Source: Verrucomicrobiota bacterium (GTDB lineage Bacteria > Verrucomicrobiota > Verrucomicrobiia > Limisphaerales > UBA9464). Taken from it: a stretch of 64,000 bases of DNA. Shown one piece after another: positions 52,743 to 61,709 of the stretch. The translations under genes were made by a program, and so were the position numbers. The notes beneath the pieces were generated by a model. The model did not search any database. It had not been told where the DNA came from and saw only the letters and a list, made by a program, of their open reading frames with translations. The stretch spans positions 62,001 through 126,000 of the forward strand of contig JAFLEF010000013.1 of NCBI GenBank assembly GCA_017309115.1, read 5' to 3'. Position 1 is the stretch's first letter. Every line of letters begins with the position of its first letter.

Positions 52743-54218
52743 TTGAATGGCACCCGGGATGGGCCGTGCAATCGGCCTGTGCTGAAGCGGTACGCGCCCG
52801 AAACGTTTTTCGATGAGATGTACACCGCCGCCGGAGAGGTCCGGCCGCATTACCGGCGGATTGAGCAGTGTCTGACCGGGATGACGCCCGAGGAGTTCGA
52901 CCGGAAGCGGGAAGCGGTGGACCTCGCCTTTCTGCGGCAGGGCATCACCTTCAACGTCTATGGAGATTCCCAGGGGACCGAGCGGATCTTTCCGTTCGAC
53001 CTAGTTCCCCGGATCATTCCTCAAAAGGAATGGGAACAGGTGGAGCGCGGCCTGGTGCAGCGCATCACTGCCCTGAACCTCTTCCTCCATGATCTCTACC
53101 ACGAGCAACGGATCATCAAGGACGGGGTCATTCCGCCGTACTACGTCCTGTCCGGAAAGCACTTCCGCCGCGAGTTCGTCAATTTCAACGTTCCCAAGGA
53201 CATTTACATCCACGTCTGCGGCTCGGATCTGATTCGCGGGGCCGACGGCAAGTACATGGTCCTGGAAGACAACGCCCGGTGTCCCAGCGGGGTCAGTTAC
53301 GTTCTGGAGAATCGGCGCGCCATGAAGCGCACCTTCCCGGGTCTGTTCGAACAGGTCGGGGTGCAACCGGTGGATCACTATCCGCAGGAGTTGCTCAAGA
53401 TGTTGCAGTACATCGCCCCGGCAGGCGTGGCCGATCCCACGGTGGTGCTGCTCACCCCGGGCGCGTACAACAGCGCGTACTTCGAGCACACCTACCTGGC
53501 TCGTCAGATGGGCATCGAAATCGTGGAAGGCCGCGATTTGCTGGTTCGGGATTCCCGGGTGTTCATGCGGACCACCAAAGGGTTGCAACCGGTGCACGTG
53601 ATCTACCGCCGCATCGATGACGACTTCATCGATCCCACGGTGTTCCGCCGCGACTCCATGCTGGGCGTTCCTGGTCTGGTGAACGCCTACCGCTCCGGCA
53701 ACGTTTCGCTCGCCAACTCCATCGGCACCGGCATCGCCGACGACAAGGTCATCTATTACTTCGTGCCGAAGATGATCAAATACTACCTCGATCAGGATCC
53801 CTTGATCGACAACGTGCCGACCTATCTGGCCAACGAGGAGTCCGATCGGAAGTACATTCTGGACAACCTCGACCAGCTGGTGGTTAAGGCGGCCAATGAA
53901 TCCGGTGGCTACGGCATGCTGATGGGTCCCCAGGCGTCGAAAGAGGAGATCGCCGTGTTCCGCAAAAAGGTCGAGGAGGACCCCCGCAACTACATCGCCC
54001 AGCCAATGATTTCGTTGTCCCGTCATCCGACCCATGTGGCCGACGGCAATTTCGAAGGACGTCACGTCGATCTGCGGCCGTTCATTCTGTACGGCGAGAA
54101 GATTGTGATCGTTCCGGGTGGCCTGACCCGAGTGGCCTTGCGCAAAGGTTCTTTGGTGGTGAATTCCTCCCAGGGTGGTGGCAGCAAGGACACCTGGGTG
54201 CTCTACGGCGACGATTAA
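52743..54218 (+). CDS. Circularly permuted ATP-grasp protein (type 2)
   Basis: 491 residues. The family opening [19 protein letters not shown] is close to the N-terminus; conserved stretches include [61 protein letters not shown] and the C-terminal [18 protein letters not shown]-grasp enzymes form carboxylate-amine bonds through acylphosphates. The start shown is a TTG at 52743; a GTG at 52779 is an alternative, and both keep the family block. It leads a cluster with alpha-E, phosphofructokinase and transglutaminase-DUF2126 genes, a grouping described for predicted peptide-tag or amide-ligation systems (Iyer and colleagues, amidoligase survey). Confidence 0.92.
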   Translation: MNGTRDGPCNRPVLKRYAPETFFDEMYTAAGEVRPHYRRIEQCLTGMTPEEFDRKREAVDLAFLRQGITFNVYGDSQGTERIFPFDLVPRIIPQKEWEQVERGLVQRITALNLFLHDLYHEQRIIKDGVIPPYYVLSGKHFRREFVNFNVPKDIYIHVCGSDLIRGADGKYMVLEDNARCPSGVSYVLENRRAMKRTFPGLFEQVGVQPVDHYPQELLKMLQYIAPAGVADPTVVLLTPGAYNSAYFEHTYLARQMGIEIVEGRDLLVRDSRVFMRTTKGLQPVHVIYRRIDDDFIDPTVFRRDSMLGVPGLVNAYRSGNVSLANSIGTGIADDKVIYYFVPKMIKYYLDQDPLIDNVPTYLANEESDRKYILDNLDQLVVKAANESGGYGMLMGPQASKEEIAVFRKKVEEDPRNYIAQPMISLSRHPTHVADGNFEGRHVDLRPFILYGEKIVIVPGGLTRVALRKGSLVVNSSQGGGSKDTWVLYGDD

Positions 54219-54261
54219 CCAACCGGAAACGTTTCCCCTTCGACCAACCGATTTTCCTCCG

Positions 54262-55278
54262 ATGCTCAGCCGCGTTGCGAACTGCCTCTACTGGATGTCC
54301 CGCTACATTGAGCGTGCCGAAAACACGGCGCGCCTGGTGGACACCAACCTCCAACTCCTCCTCGATTTCCGAAACCTCAACGAACAGCGCCTCGCCGAAC
54401 ACTGGCTGCCGATCGTTCAGGCCACCGGCGACGAGGAAGCGTTCTTCAAGCTTCATCCCAAGGCCACCGCCGCTGCGGTCACGGAATTCCTGGTGTTCCA
54501 ACCGGAAAACTCCAACTCCTTGGTCCAGTCGATCTGCCAGGCCCGCGAAAACGCCCGGATGGTCCGCGATCAGATCACCTTCGAGCTCTGGGAGGAGTTG
54601 AACCGGTTGTATCTGTTCGTCCGCTCCCCGCGCGCCCGCGACCTGTGGCGCAGCAGCCCCAGCGAGTTCTTCCAGGAGATCAAGGCCAGCTCGCTGCACA
54701 TGATCGGCATCACCTATGCCACGCTGTTGCGCAACGAAGGCTGGTACTTCCTGCAGGCCGGCAAGTTCATCGAGCGCGCTGATAAAACCTCGCGCATTCT
54801 GGACGTCCGCTATCAGACCCTTCCGGAGAAGGGCATGCCCACCAACATCAGCCAGGCCGAGGCCTTGGAGTGGTCGGCCATCCTTCGCTCATGCAGCGCC
54901 CTTGATTCCTACAAGGCTCTTTACGGCGCCGACGTCACACCCAAGTCCGTCGCCGAATTTCTGCTGATCAACGCTGATTTCTCCCGCTCGATTCTCTTCA
55001 GCGCCAACCTGCTCGACCAGTCGCTGCGCCGCATTTCCGGGGTTCCGGAAGGTCGCTTCACCAACGACGCCGAACGCCTCGCCGGCCGGCTGGTGTCGGA
55101 ACTCCGCTTCTCCACGATTGAGGAGGTGTTCGACCAGGGCCTCCACAACTACCTGGACGTCCTCCAGCAGAAGCTGAACGACATCGGCAACGCGCTGTTC
55201 CAGACCTACATCTTTCAGTCCTTCAGTTCGCTCGAGGAAGAAATCCTCGTGCAGCAGGAGGAACAGCAACAGCAGTAG
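54262..55278 (+). CDS. Alpha-E domain protein
   Basis: 338 residues, almost entirely helical and glutamate-rich at its end. The family start MLSRVANCLYWMSRYIERA is followed by ENTARLVD, ENARMVRDQITFELWEELN, FLQAGKFIERADKTSRILDV and ILFSANLLDQSLRRI. The function is unknown, but the gene nearly always accompanies circularly permuted ATP-grasp genes. The ATG at 54262 lies 43 bp after the ATP-grasp stop. Position and partners suggest a substrate-presenting or scaffolding role in amide-bond formation. Confidence 0.92.
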   Translation: MLSRVANCLYWMSRYIERAENTARLVDTNLQLLLDFRNLNEQRLAEHWLPIVQATGDEEAFFKLHPKATAAAVTEFLVFQPENSNSLVQSICQARENARMVRDQITFELWEELNRLYLFVRSPRARDLWRSSPSEFFQEIKASSLHMIGITYATLLRNEGWYFLQAGKFIERADKTSRILDVRYQTLPEKGMPTNISQAEALEWSAILRSCSALDSYKALYGADVTPKSVAEFLLINADFSRSILFSANLLDQSLRRISGVPEGRFTNDAERLAGRLVSELRFSTIEEVFDQGLHNYLDVLQQKLNDIGNALFQTYIFQSFSSLEEEILVQQEEQQQQ

Positions 55279-55315
55279 CCGTCCCCACCGGCGGCCCCCA
55301 CCCCACGGAGGCTTC

Positions 55316-56698
55316 ATGAAGCGAATCGGCATCCTCACTGCCGGAGGCGATACCCCGGCCCTCAACGCCACCATCCAGGGCGCCGTCGCCCGAGCCAATC
55401 AGCTCCGGGTCGAAATTGTCGGCCTGATCAAAGGCTTCAACAGCCTCTTCAACCCCCGCGTGCCCCACGTCCTGTTGAATCCCTTGTACCAGGAGATTCC
55501 CGAGGTGGATCCCACCAAGGGCGGCACGCTGATCGGTTCCTCCCGTGACTTCGTCGATCCCGAGCGAAAGGAAGATCTCGATCTGATCGCTCTCCGCCTC
55601 CAACGACTCGGCATTGAAGGACTGATCTGCGTCGGTGGCGACGGCACGCTCAACGGCCTGCAACCGCTCGCCGAACGTCTGCCCACCGTTCTGGCTCCCA
55701 AGACGATCGACAACGATCTGGGCCTGAACTACCCGAGCGAGCCCGACGAATGGGTCCGGGTCAATGACGCCACCCAACGCCAGGGTTACCGCTACAAGCG
55801 AATGGACTCGCGCGCGGTGTTCGATCTGCAACAGATCGTCAACTACGTCACCCCCGGCTACGCCACTTCCGTCTTCGTCTCCGCTTCCGGCGTCGAACGC
55901 ATCCGCACCACCGCCGAAAGTCACCGGCGCATCGCCATCATCGAAGTGATGGGCCGTCATTCCGGTTACATCGCCCTCGGCTCCGCCTACGGTCGACCCG
56001 ACCTCATCCTGGTTCCCGAACATCACCTCGATCTGGAACACCTCGTCGAACGGGTGAAGCAGATCTATGACCTGCAAAAGAACGTCGTGATCGTCTGCGG
56101 CGAAGGCATTGTGGACAGTCAGGGCCGGGAACTCGGCGCGGAAAGCAAGAGCACCGATCCTTCCGGCAACATCCAGCTTTCGGGCGCCGCCGAAGCGCTG
56201 CGCAGCAAGCTGATCCAGATGATCGGCGACCGGTACTTCCAGTTATACCGCCGGAGCGAGTCTGCCCGCGAAGCCATCTTCACCCGTAAAGTCGGTCACA
56301 CGCAGCGCGGCGGACGGCCCATTCTGTTTGACCGCTTCTACGCCGCGCAATTGGGCGCCAAAGCGGTGGAACTGCTGGTCGAGGGTCGCAACAATGCCGT
56401 TTCGATCCTTCAATACAACCAGGCCAAGGGCTTCCACGTCGAAGGCTACGACGCCAACCGGTTCCGCGATCGCTGGGGATTGATCCACGCCCGGCACATG
56501 CACCCCGAGCTGTACGATCCCAAGCTGATGAAGCCGTCCCGTCTGGGAATTGAGTATCTGGTGCCCATCTTTACGGATGCCATCGGCGGGGACGACATGG
56601 AGCACATGCGTCAGACTCTGTTTTCCGCCGGCAACCTCTCGCAGCCCTACCACTCGATAAATACCGACATCAACAAACGCATCCGCTACCTTGAATAG
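55316..56698 (+). CDS. 6-phosphofructokinase (Gly/Lys-type active site)
   Basis: 460 residues. Family motifs are GGDTPALN (10-17), GGDGTLNG (107-114), PKTIDND (128-134) with the catalytic Asp132, MGRHSGYIAL and TQRGGRPILFDR. The residue equivalent to E. coli Gly104 is Gly110 (ATP-type), while the Gly124 position is Lys129, as in PPi enzymes and in the long ATP-dependent 'X' clade. I therefore predict ATP as donor, with allosteric properties unlike E. coli PfkA. A good GGAGG ribosome site sits four bases before the ATG. It is embedded between the alpha-E and transglutaminase-amidoligase genes. Confidence 0.94.
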   Translation: MKRIGILTAGGDTPALNATIQGAVARANQLRVEIVGLIKGFNSLFNPRVPHVLLNPLYQEIPEVDPTKGGTLIGSSRDFVDPERKEDLDLIALRLQRLGIEGLICVGGDGTLNGLQPLAERLPTVLAPKTIDNDLGLNYPSEPDEWVRVNDATQRQGYRYKRMDSRAVFDLQQIVNYVTPGYATSVFVSASGVERIRTTAESHRRIAIIEVMGRHSGYIALGSAYGRPDLILVPEHHLDLEHLVERVKQIYDLQKNVVIVCGEGIVDSQGRELGAESKSTDPSGNIQLSGAAEALRSKLIQMIGDRYFQLYRRSESAREAIFTRKVGHTQRGGRPILFDRFYAAQLGAKAVELLVEGRNNAVSILQYNQAKGFHVEGYDANRFRDRWGLIHARHMHPELYDPKLMKPSRLGIEYLVPIFTDAIGGDDMEHMRQTLFSAGNLSQPYHSINTDINKRIRYLE

Positions 56699-56763
56699 CG
56701 GTCGGGACCCGGCTCCGCCGATTCCGGACGCTGATTCCCGCCAACTCCGCCCCCTTTTTTCCC

Positions 56764-59700
56764 ATGCCCATTCACGTCGCACTGTACCACAAGACTCACT
56801 ACACCTACGACCGCCCGGTCGGCCACGGGCCTCACGTGGTTCGTCTTCGTCCCGCCCCTCACTGCCGAACGCCGATCGTCAGTTACTCGCAGAAGATTAC
56901 CGGTGGTGAGCACTTCCTGAACTGGCAGCAGGACCCGTTCTCGAACTGGAATGCGCGGCTGGTGTTCCCCAACCCGATGACCGAGCTGAAGGTCGAGATT
57001 GAGGTCGTCGCCGAGATGGCGGTGTACAATCCATTCGACTTCTTCCTGGACGAGTCCGCTTCGCACTTCCCGTTCACCTACGACCCCGCCCTGCGCCAGG
57101 ATCTGTTGCCGTTCCTCGATCCCTGCCCCCTTTCCCCCAAGCTGACGGAATATCTCAAAAAGTTACGCCAGGATATCCTGGGACATCCCGAGACGGTTCC
57201 GCACACCGCCACACCGGAACCTGGGCACGCGGTGGACACCCATCACCTGCCTTCCTCCGGGGAACACGCGGTCAAACCCGATTCCCGACTGCGCACCATC
57301 GACTTCATCGTCGCGATGAACCAGCGGCTGCAGGCGGACATCAAGTACCTCATCCGGCTCGAGCCCGGGGTGCAGTCGCCGGAGGAAACCCTGGTCAAGG
57401 CCAGCGGCTCCTGCCGTGACTCGGGATGGTTGCTCGTCCAACTGATGCGCCATCTGGGACTCGCGGCCCGATTCGTCAGCGGTTACCTCATCCAGTTGGC
57501 GCCGGACGTGAAGTCGCTGGACGGCCCCAGCGGCACCGAGGTGGACTTCACTGACCTCCACGCGTGGTGCGAAGTGTTTTTGCCGGGAGCCGGCTGGATC
57601 GGTCTCGATCCCACCTCCGGGTTGCTAGCGGGTGAAGGTCACATTCCCCTTTCCTGCACCCCGGAACCGTCTTCGGCCGCGCCGGTTTCGGGCGCCATCG
57701 ACGAATGCAAATCCACCCTGCACCACGAGATGAAGGTCGTGCGGGTCTTCGAGTCGCCGCGCGTCACCAAGCCGTACACTGAAGAGCAGTGGAAGAGCAT
57801 CGAATCGCTGGGCCACACGATTGATGACGATCTCGTGAAGCACGATGTCCGGCTGACCATGGGCGGCGAACCCACCTTCGTCTCCATTGATGATCCGGAT
57901 GGTCCGGAATGGAACTTCACCGCCGTCTCGCATCCCAAGCGCGTTCTCTCCGGGAAGCTCATCAAGCGGTTGCGCGACAAATTCTCACCCGGCGCCCTGC
58001 TGCACTACGGCCAGGGCAAGTGGTATCCCGGCGAACCCCTGCCCCGCTGGGCGCTGGCCGCCTACTGGCGCAAGGACGGAGTGCCCATCTGGAAGAACGA
58101 CTCGCTCATCGCCGACGAATCCCAGAATTACGGTCACGGTCCCAAAGAGGCACTGGAACTCTCGCGCCGACTGGCCAGGACCCTCGACGTCGATCCGAAA
58201 CACCTGATTCCCGCCTACGAGGACATTTTCTACTACACCTGGAAGGAACGCCGGCTCCCGTCCAACGTCACCCCTGAGAAGTCGAATCTGAAGCTCAAGG
58301 AGGAACGCGAACGCATCGCCCGCCTCTTCCAGCAAAGTCTCGGCGAAGTCGCCGGCTACGCCCTGCCGTTGCGACGCGGGTCCCAAGGCTGGATGTCCGG
58401 CGCTTGGTTCCTCCGGGATGAAGACACGCTCTGGCTGATCCCTGGTGATTCGCCGATGGGTCTGCGGTTGCCGCTGGATTCCATTCCATGGGTTGCGGAG
58501 AAGGATTTTCCCTGGATCTGGCCCAAGGATCTCAACCAACGACTGCCCGATTTGCCCAAGGACTTTCCGTATCCGCTGCGCCCCGAACTGTCGGGTCAGC
58601 GATTCGTCCCCGGCACGAGCGCTCCGCTGGCGCCCGGCTTCGGCCCTGGTCAACGTGCTCAGGAATTCGGTCCCGAAGAGGAACGCTGGCGCAAACAGTT
58701 CGATCCCGCGGAAGATCCGAATCGACGCCCCGCCCCGCAGCAGAGCGCGCCCTGGATCATCCGCACCGCTTTGTGCGTGGAACCGCGCAATGGTCGGCTT
58801 CACGTGTTCATGCCGCCGGTGGGATCCACCGAGGACTATCTCGACCTAGTCGCTGCCGTGGAGTCCACCGTCACCTCCATGGGGGTGCCGATCATCATCG
58901 AAGGCGAAACCCCGCCCCGCGACCCGCGCATCAACAAACTCGCGGTCACGCCCGACCCCGGCGTCATTGAGGTCAACCTGCATCCGAGCAAGTCCTGGGA
59001 CGAACTCGTCGAGCGGACGACGGTGCTCTACGAAGAAGCCCGCCAAACGCGCCTGGGCACCGAGAAGTTCATGCTGGATGGCCGGCACACCGGCACCGGC
59101 GGCGGTAACCACATTCTGATCGGTGGCGAGACCCCGGCCGATTCCCCGGTCCTGCGCCGACCGGATCTGCTCCGCTCGCTCATCTCCTACTGGCAGAATC
59201 ACCCTTCGCTCAGCTGGCTGTTCAGCAGTCTGTTCATCGGACCCACCAGCCAGGCCCCGCGCGTCGATGAATCGCGGCACGATTCGCTCTACGAACTCGA
59301 AGTCGCTTTTGCCGAACTCGATCGGCAGGCCGGAACCAAGTCGGGTAAAGCACCGTGGGTACCGCCGTGGTTGGTGGATCGACTCTTCCGCAATTTGCTG
59401 ATCGATGCCGCCGGCAACACGCATCGCGCCGAGTTCAGCATCGATAAGCTCTACAGCCCGGATGGCCCGGGAGGCCGCCTGGGCCTGGTCGAAATGCGGG
59501 CCTTCGAAATGCCGCCGCACGCCCGGATGTCCCTGGCCCAGCACCTTCTGCTGCGCGGTCTAGTCTCGAAGTTCTGGCAGCAGCCCTACACCCAGGACCT
59601 CGTGCGCTGGGGCACCGACATCCATGACCGCTGGATGCTCCCGCACTTTTGTGAAACCGACTTCAAGGACGTGATCCAGGATCTGCGCGATACCGGATAC

Positions 59701-60285
59701 CCCTTCGAGTTCGAATGGTTCGCGCCGCACTTCGAGTTCCGCTTCCCGCGCATCGGCGACTTCAAGCAACGGGACATCCTGGTGGAACTTCGCACCGCGC
59801 TCGAACCGTGGCATGTGCTCGGCGAAGAACAGGGGGCTGGCGGCACCGTTCGCTACGTGGACAGCTCCCTCGAACGCCTGCAAGTGAAGGCCCAGGGTCT
59901 GGCTGGTGAGCGCTTTGCGCTGACCTGCAACGGACGTCGCCTGCCACTGCATCCCACCGGCGTGAATGGCGAGGCTGTGGCCGGCGTGCGCTACCGCGCC
60001 TGGCAGCCGCCCATCTGTCTGCAACCGACGATCGGCGTGCACACGCCGCTGGTGTTCGATCTGTACGACACCTGGAATCAGCGCTCGCTCGGGGGCTGCA
60101 ACTACCACGTCGCTCACCCCGGCGGACGCGGTTATGTCACCTTCCCGGTGAATGCGTACGAAGCGGAAAGCCGACGTCTGTCGCGCTTCTTCGTCCAAGG
60201 CGCCACCCAAGGGAAGTACGTCCCGCCAGCCGAACCCAAGAACAAGGAGTTCCCCTTCACACTGGATCTGCGCCTCCCGGCCTGA
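56764..60285 (+). CDS. Transglutaminase-like and DUF2126 putative amidoligase fusion
   Basis: 1173 residues. The N-terminal part (about 1-300) is a bacterial transglutaminase-like module: beta-sandwich start YHKTHYTYDRPV, then Cys217 in GSCRDSGWLL, His266 in DLHAWCEVF and Asp282 in GLDPTSG. The remaining 850 residues are DUF2126, a putative glutamine-synthetase-fold amidoligase; visible blocks are LTMGGEPTFVSIDD, GKWYPGEPLPRWAL, GTGGGNHILIGG and EMRAFEMPPHARMSLAQ. The combination of peptide-bond-cleaving or transferring and ligating activities matches the predicted logic of the neighbouring ATP-grasp and alpha-E genes. Substrates are unknown. The gene ends seven bases from a convergent response-regulator stub. 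Confidence 0.93.
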   Translation: MPIHVALYHKTHYTYDRPVGHGPHVVRLRPAPHCRTPIVSYSQKITGGEHFLNWQQDPFSNWNARLVFPNPMTELKVEIEVVAEMAVYNPFDFFLDESASHFPFTYDPALRQDLLPFLDPCPLSPKLTEYLKKLRQDILGHPETVPHTATPEPGHAVDTHHLPSSGEHAVKPDSRLRTIDFIVAMNQRLQADIKYLIRLEPGVQSPEETLVKASGSCRDSGWLLVQLMRHLGLAARFVSGYLIQLAPDVKSLDGPSGTEVDFTDLHAWCEVFLPGAGWIGLDPTSGLLAGEGHIPLSCTPEPSSAAPVSGAIDECKSTLHHEMKVVRVFESPRVTKPYTEEQWKSIESLGHTIDDDLVKHDVRLTMGGEPTFVSIDDPDGPEWNFTAVSHPKRVLSGKLIKRLRDKFSPGALLHYGQGKWYPGEPLPRWALAAYWRKDGVPIWKNDSLIADESQNYGHGPKEALELSRRLARTLDVDPKHLIPAYEDIFYYTWKERRLPSNVTPEKSNLKLKEERERIARLFQQSLGEVAGYALPLRRGSQGWMSGAWFLRDEDTLWLIPGDSPMGLRLPLDSIPWVAEKDFPWIWPKDLNQRLPDLPKDFPYPLRPELSGQRFVPGTSAPLAPGFGPGQRAQEFGPEEERWRKQFDPAEDPNRRPAPQQSAPWIIRTALCVEPRNGRLHVFMPPVGSTEDYLDLVAAVESTVTSMGVPIIIEGETPPRDPRINKLAVTPDPGVIEVNLHPSKSWDELVERTTVLYEEARQTRLGTEKFMLDGRHTGTGGGNHILIGGETPADSPVLRRPDLLRSLISYWQNHPSLSWLFSSLFIGPTSQAPRVDESRHDSLYELEVAFAELDRQAGTKSGKAPWVPPWLVDRLFRNLLIDAAGNTHRAEFSIDKLYSPDGPGGRLGLVEMRAFEMPPHARMSLAQHLLLRGLVSKFWQQPYTQDLVRWGTDIHDRWMLPHFCETDFKDVIQDLRDTGYPFEFEWFAPHFEFRFPRIGDFKQRDILVELRTALEPWHVLGEEQGAGGTVRYVDSSLERLQVKAQGLAGERFALTCNGRRLPLHPTGVNGEAVAGVRYRAWQPPICLQPTIGVHTPLVFDLYDTWNQRSLGGCNYHVAHPGGRGYVTFPVNAYEAESRRLSRFFVQGATQGKYVPPAEPKNKEFPFTLDLRLPA

Positions 60286-60291
60286 CTTTGG

Positions 60292-60444
60292 TCAGAGCTT
60301 CAGTCGGTAACCGACGCCGTGGACCGTGAGCAGATGCCGCGGCTCCTCGGCGCGGTCACCGAGTTTGCGCCGCAGTTGGGCGATGACCTGATCCAGGGTC
60401 CGGGTGGTGCACCGGCAGGATGCCACCGGTGTTGCCGCCACGTG
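60292..60444 (-). pseudogene. C-terminal stub of an OmpR/PhoB-type response regulator
   Basis: The minus-strand frame ending at 60292 encodes about 50 residues, including TTRTLDQVIAQLRRKLG and HLLTVHGVGYRLKL. This is the recognition helix, wing and GxGYRL end of a winged-helix response regulator. The frame is closed upstream by a stop at about 60445-60447, and no receiver domain or start codon is present; the CII-like gene occupies the sequence beyond. It reads as a truncated relic next to the transglutaminase-amidoligase gene. Confidence 0.68.
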
Positions 60445-60497
60445 TCATCGTGACGTCTGGCGATTGTAAAAAGTTTGTCAGGACCAGCCCCAGCGCA

Positions 60498-60980
60498 TCA
60501 CGTCGCTGCGGGCGGCTTAGCCACGTCCTTGATGCCGCCGAAGTTTCCCTGTTCGCAGCAGGCGACAAAGGTCTCGGTGACCGACTTCAGTTCCTCCCAC
60601 CGCTTGCGAATCACCTTGGATTCACTGCCGTCGATCTTGTTGTCGCCGGCGGCCGAAGCGATCACGGCGAGCAGGTCGGCAAACTCCTGAACGATTTCGT
60701 TGGTGGCGGGAATCAGGAAGTCCGGATGCGAGTTGTGCATCTTCGGATTCTTGATGAAGAACCCGCCCGCCCGCTGACACAGCCAGTGGATGACCCGCGG
60801 ATCTTGGGTCGTCTGAATCAACTGATCGACCCGATCCAAGGGATTGGCGCCGCCGCCGGGCTCGCCGTCCGGCTTTTCGGCCCACTTGTAAATCAGGGAC
60901 AGGGACAGGTTGAGATCTGCAGAGATCTGCTTGGCGCTGGTGGTTTTGAGCACCTCCCGTAAGAGCTCATAGGACTGCAT
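60498..60980 (-). CDS. Small HTH protein resembling phage CII-type regulators
   Basis: 160 residues. The N-terminal 35 residues form a helix-turn-helix: SAKQISADLNLSLSLIYKWAE. A middle stretch, NPLDRVDQLIQTTQDPRVIHWL, recalls the HrL-x-x-eEl-x-x-I segment of phage regulatory CII proteins, and the C-terminal half is helical (EIVQEFADLLAVIASAAGD, KRWEELKSVTETFVACCE). No phage genes are adjacent, so I regard it as a resident chromosomal regulator. Family assignment is tentative. Confidence 0.62.
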   Translation of the reverse strand: MQSYELLREVLKTTSAKQISADLNLSLSLIYKWAEKPDGEPGGGANPLDRVDQLIQTTQDPRVIHWLCQRAGGFFIKNPKMHNSHPDFLIPATNEIVQEFADLLAVIASAAGDNKIDGSESKVIRKRWEELKSVTETFVACCEQGNFGGIKDVAKPPAAT

Positions 60981-61244
60981 GGCCCCGGTGTGTACCGTCC
61001 TTCCCCAATCCCGGAAAGCCCTGTTTCATAGTTCTGTTAGAATCCGGCTGAGGTCGTCATTCCCAGCTCCCGACGAGGCCCCACAAACCCGCTGGTTCTG
61101 GGCCTTACGCCAACTTCCTACTCCCAAGGCCTGCTCGTCGACGCCATAGCAGCGTGTCGGCGATCGGAGTCGAGGTCGGTTCACCGGAAGCGGCGTCCGT
61201 TCGCCCGCTTGCAGAGTATTACCGGACCGAGTATCGCCGAAGGC

Positions 61245-61475
61245 ATGAAGATCACCAGCAAGGGACAGGTGACCATTCCGCTACCCATCCGCAGCGAGTT
61301 CGGCCTCAAGCCGGGCACCGATGTCGAGTTCGTGGCCGAGGCCGGCAGAGTGATTCTGCGGGCCAAGCGCCGGCGCCACGACCCCGTCGAAGCCTGGCTG
61401 GAGGAATCGACTGGGGTTTCCCGGGGCAGAACCACCACGGCGAAGATTATGAAGCTCACCCGTGGAGAGGACTGA
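61245..61475 (+). CDS. AbrB/MazE/VapB-family antitoxin
   Basis: 76 residues. The swapped-hairpin DNA-binding start is clear: MKITSKGQVTIPLPIRSEFGL, then KPGTDVEFVAEAGRVILR. The C-terminal tail (HDPVEAWLEESTGVSRG) would contact a toxin. The ATG at 61245 begins the conserved domain. Its stop overlaps the start of a collapsed vapC-like frame (TGATG), the usual coupling of antitoxin and PIN toxin. With the toxin destroyed, it may survive as an orphan regulator or an anti-addiction antitoxin. Confidence 0.87.
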   Translation: MKITSKGQVTIPLPIRSEFGLKPGTDVEFVAEAGRVILRAKRRRHDPVEAWLEESTGVSRGRTTTAKIMKLTRGED

Positions 61476-61567
61476 TGGCCCGGATGTTCGATTCCAATGT
61501 GGTAACCCGCGACTCAACCCGTTACCGGACCTATTTTCCCAAGCTGAATCTGATCTCCCCGGAATAA
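61475..61567 (+). pseudogene. Collapsed VapC-type PIN toxin (N- and C-terminal ends fused)
   Basis: Thirty codons starting within the antitoxin stop. MARMFDSNV corresponds to the N-terminal LxDTNV strand of PIN toxins, with its first acidic metal ligand. The following VTRDSTRYRTYFPKLNLISP matches the C-terminal strand-helix-strand of VapC proteins (T-R-D-x-R-R-Y-R-T-Y-F-P). About 100 central residues, including the other acidic ligands, are missing while the frame is kept. The product cannot be an RNase. Confidence 0.68.
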
Positions 61568-61709
61568 GGGTGTCCTTTCCGGGTGCCAACGCGGCCCTAT
61601 TCCGGCGTCCCGCCTAGCACCTCCCGGAGAATCCCCTTTCCCCCAGCGGCTTCTTCTGGCTTATTCCGTGTGCCGGCCCGCTTCGTGCGGGCCGACTTGT
61701 TTACAAGCC

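Noticed and set aside
60498-60980. Prophage remnant suggested by the CII-like regulator
   Set aside because: No integrase, structural or lysis genes in the vicinity, and the neighbours are ordinary chromosomal genes.
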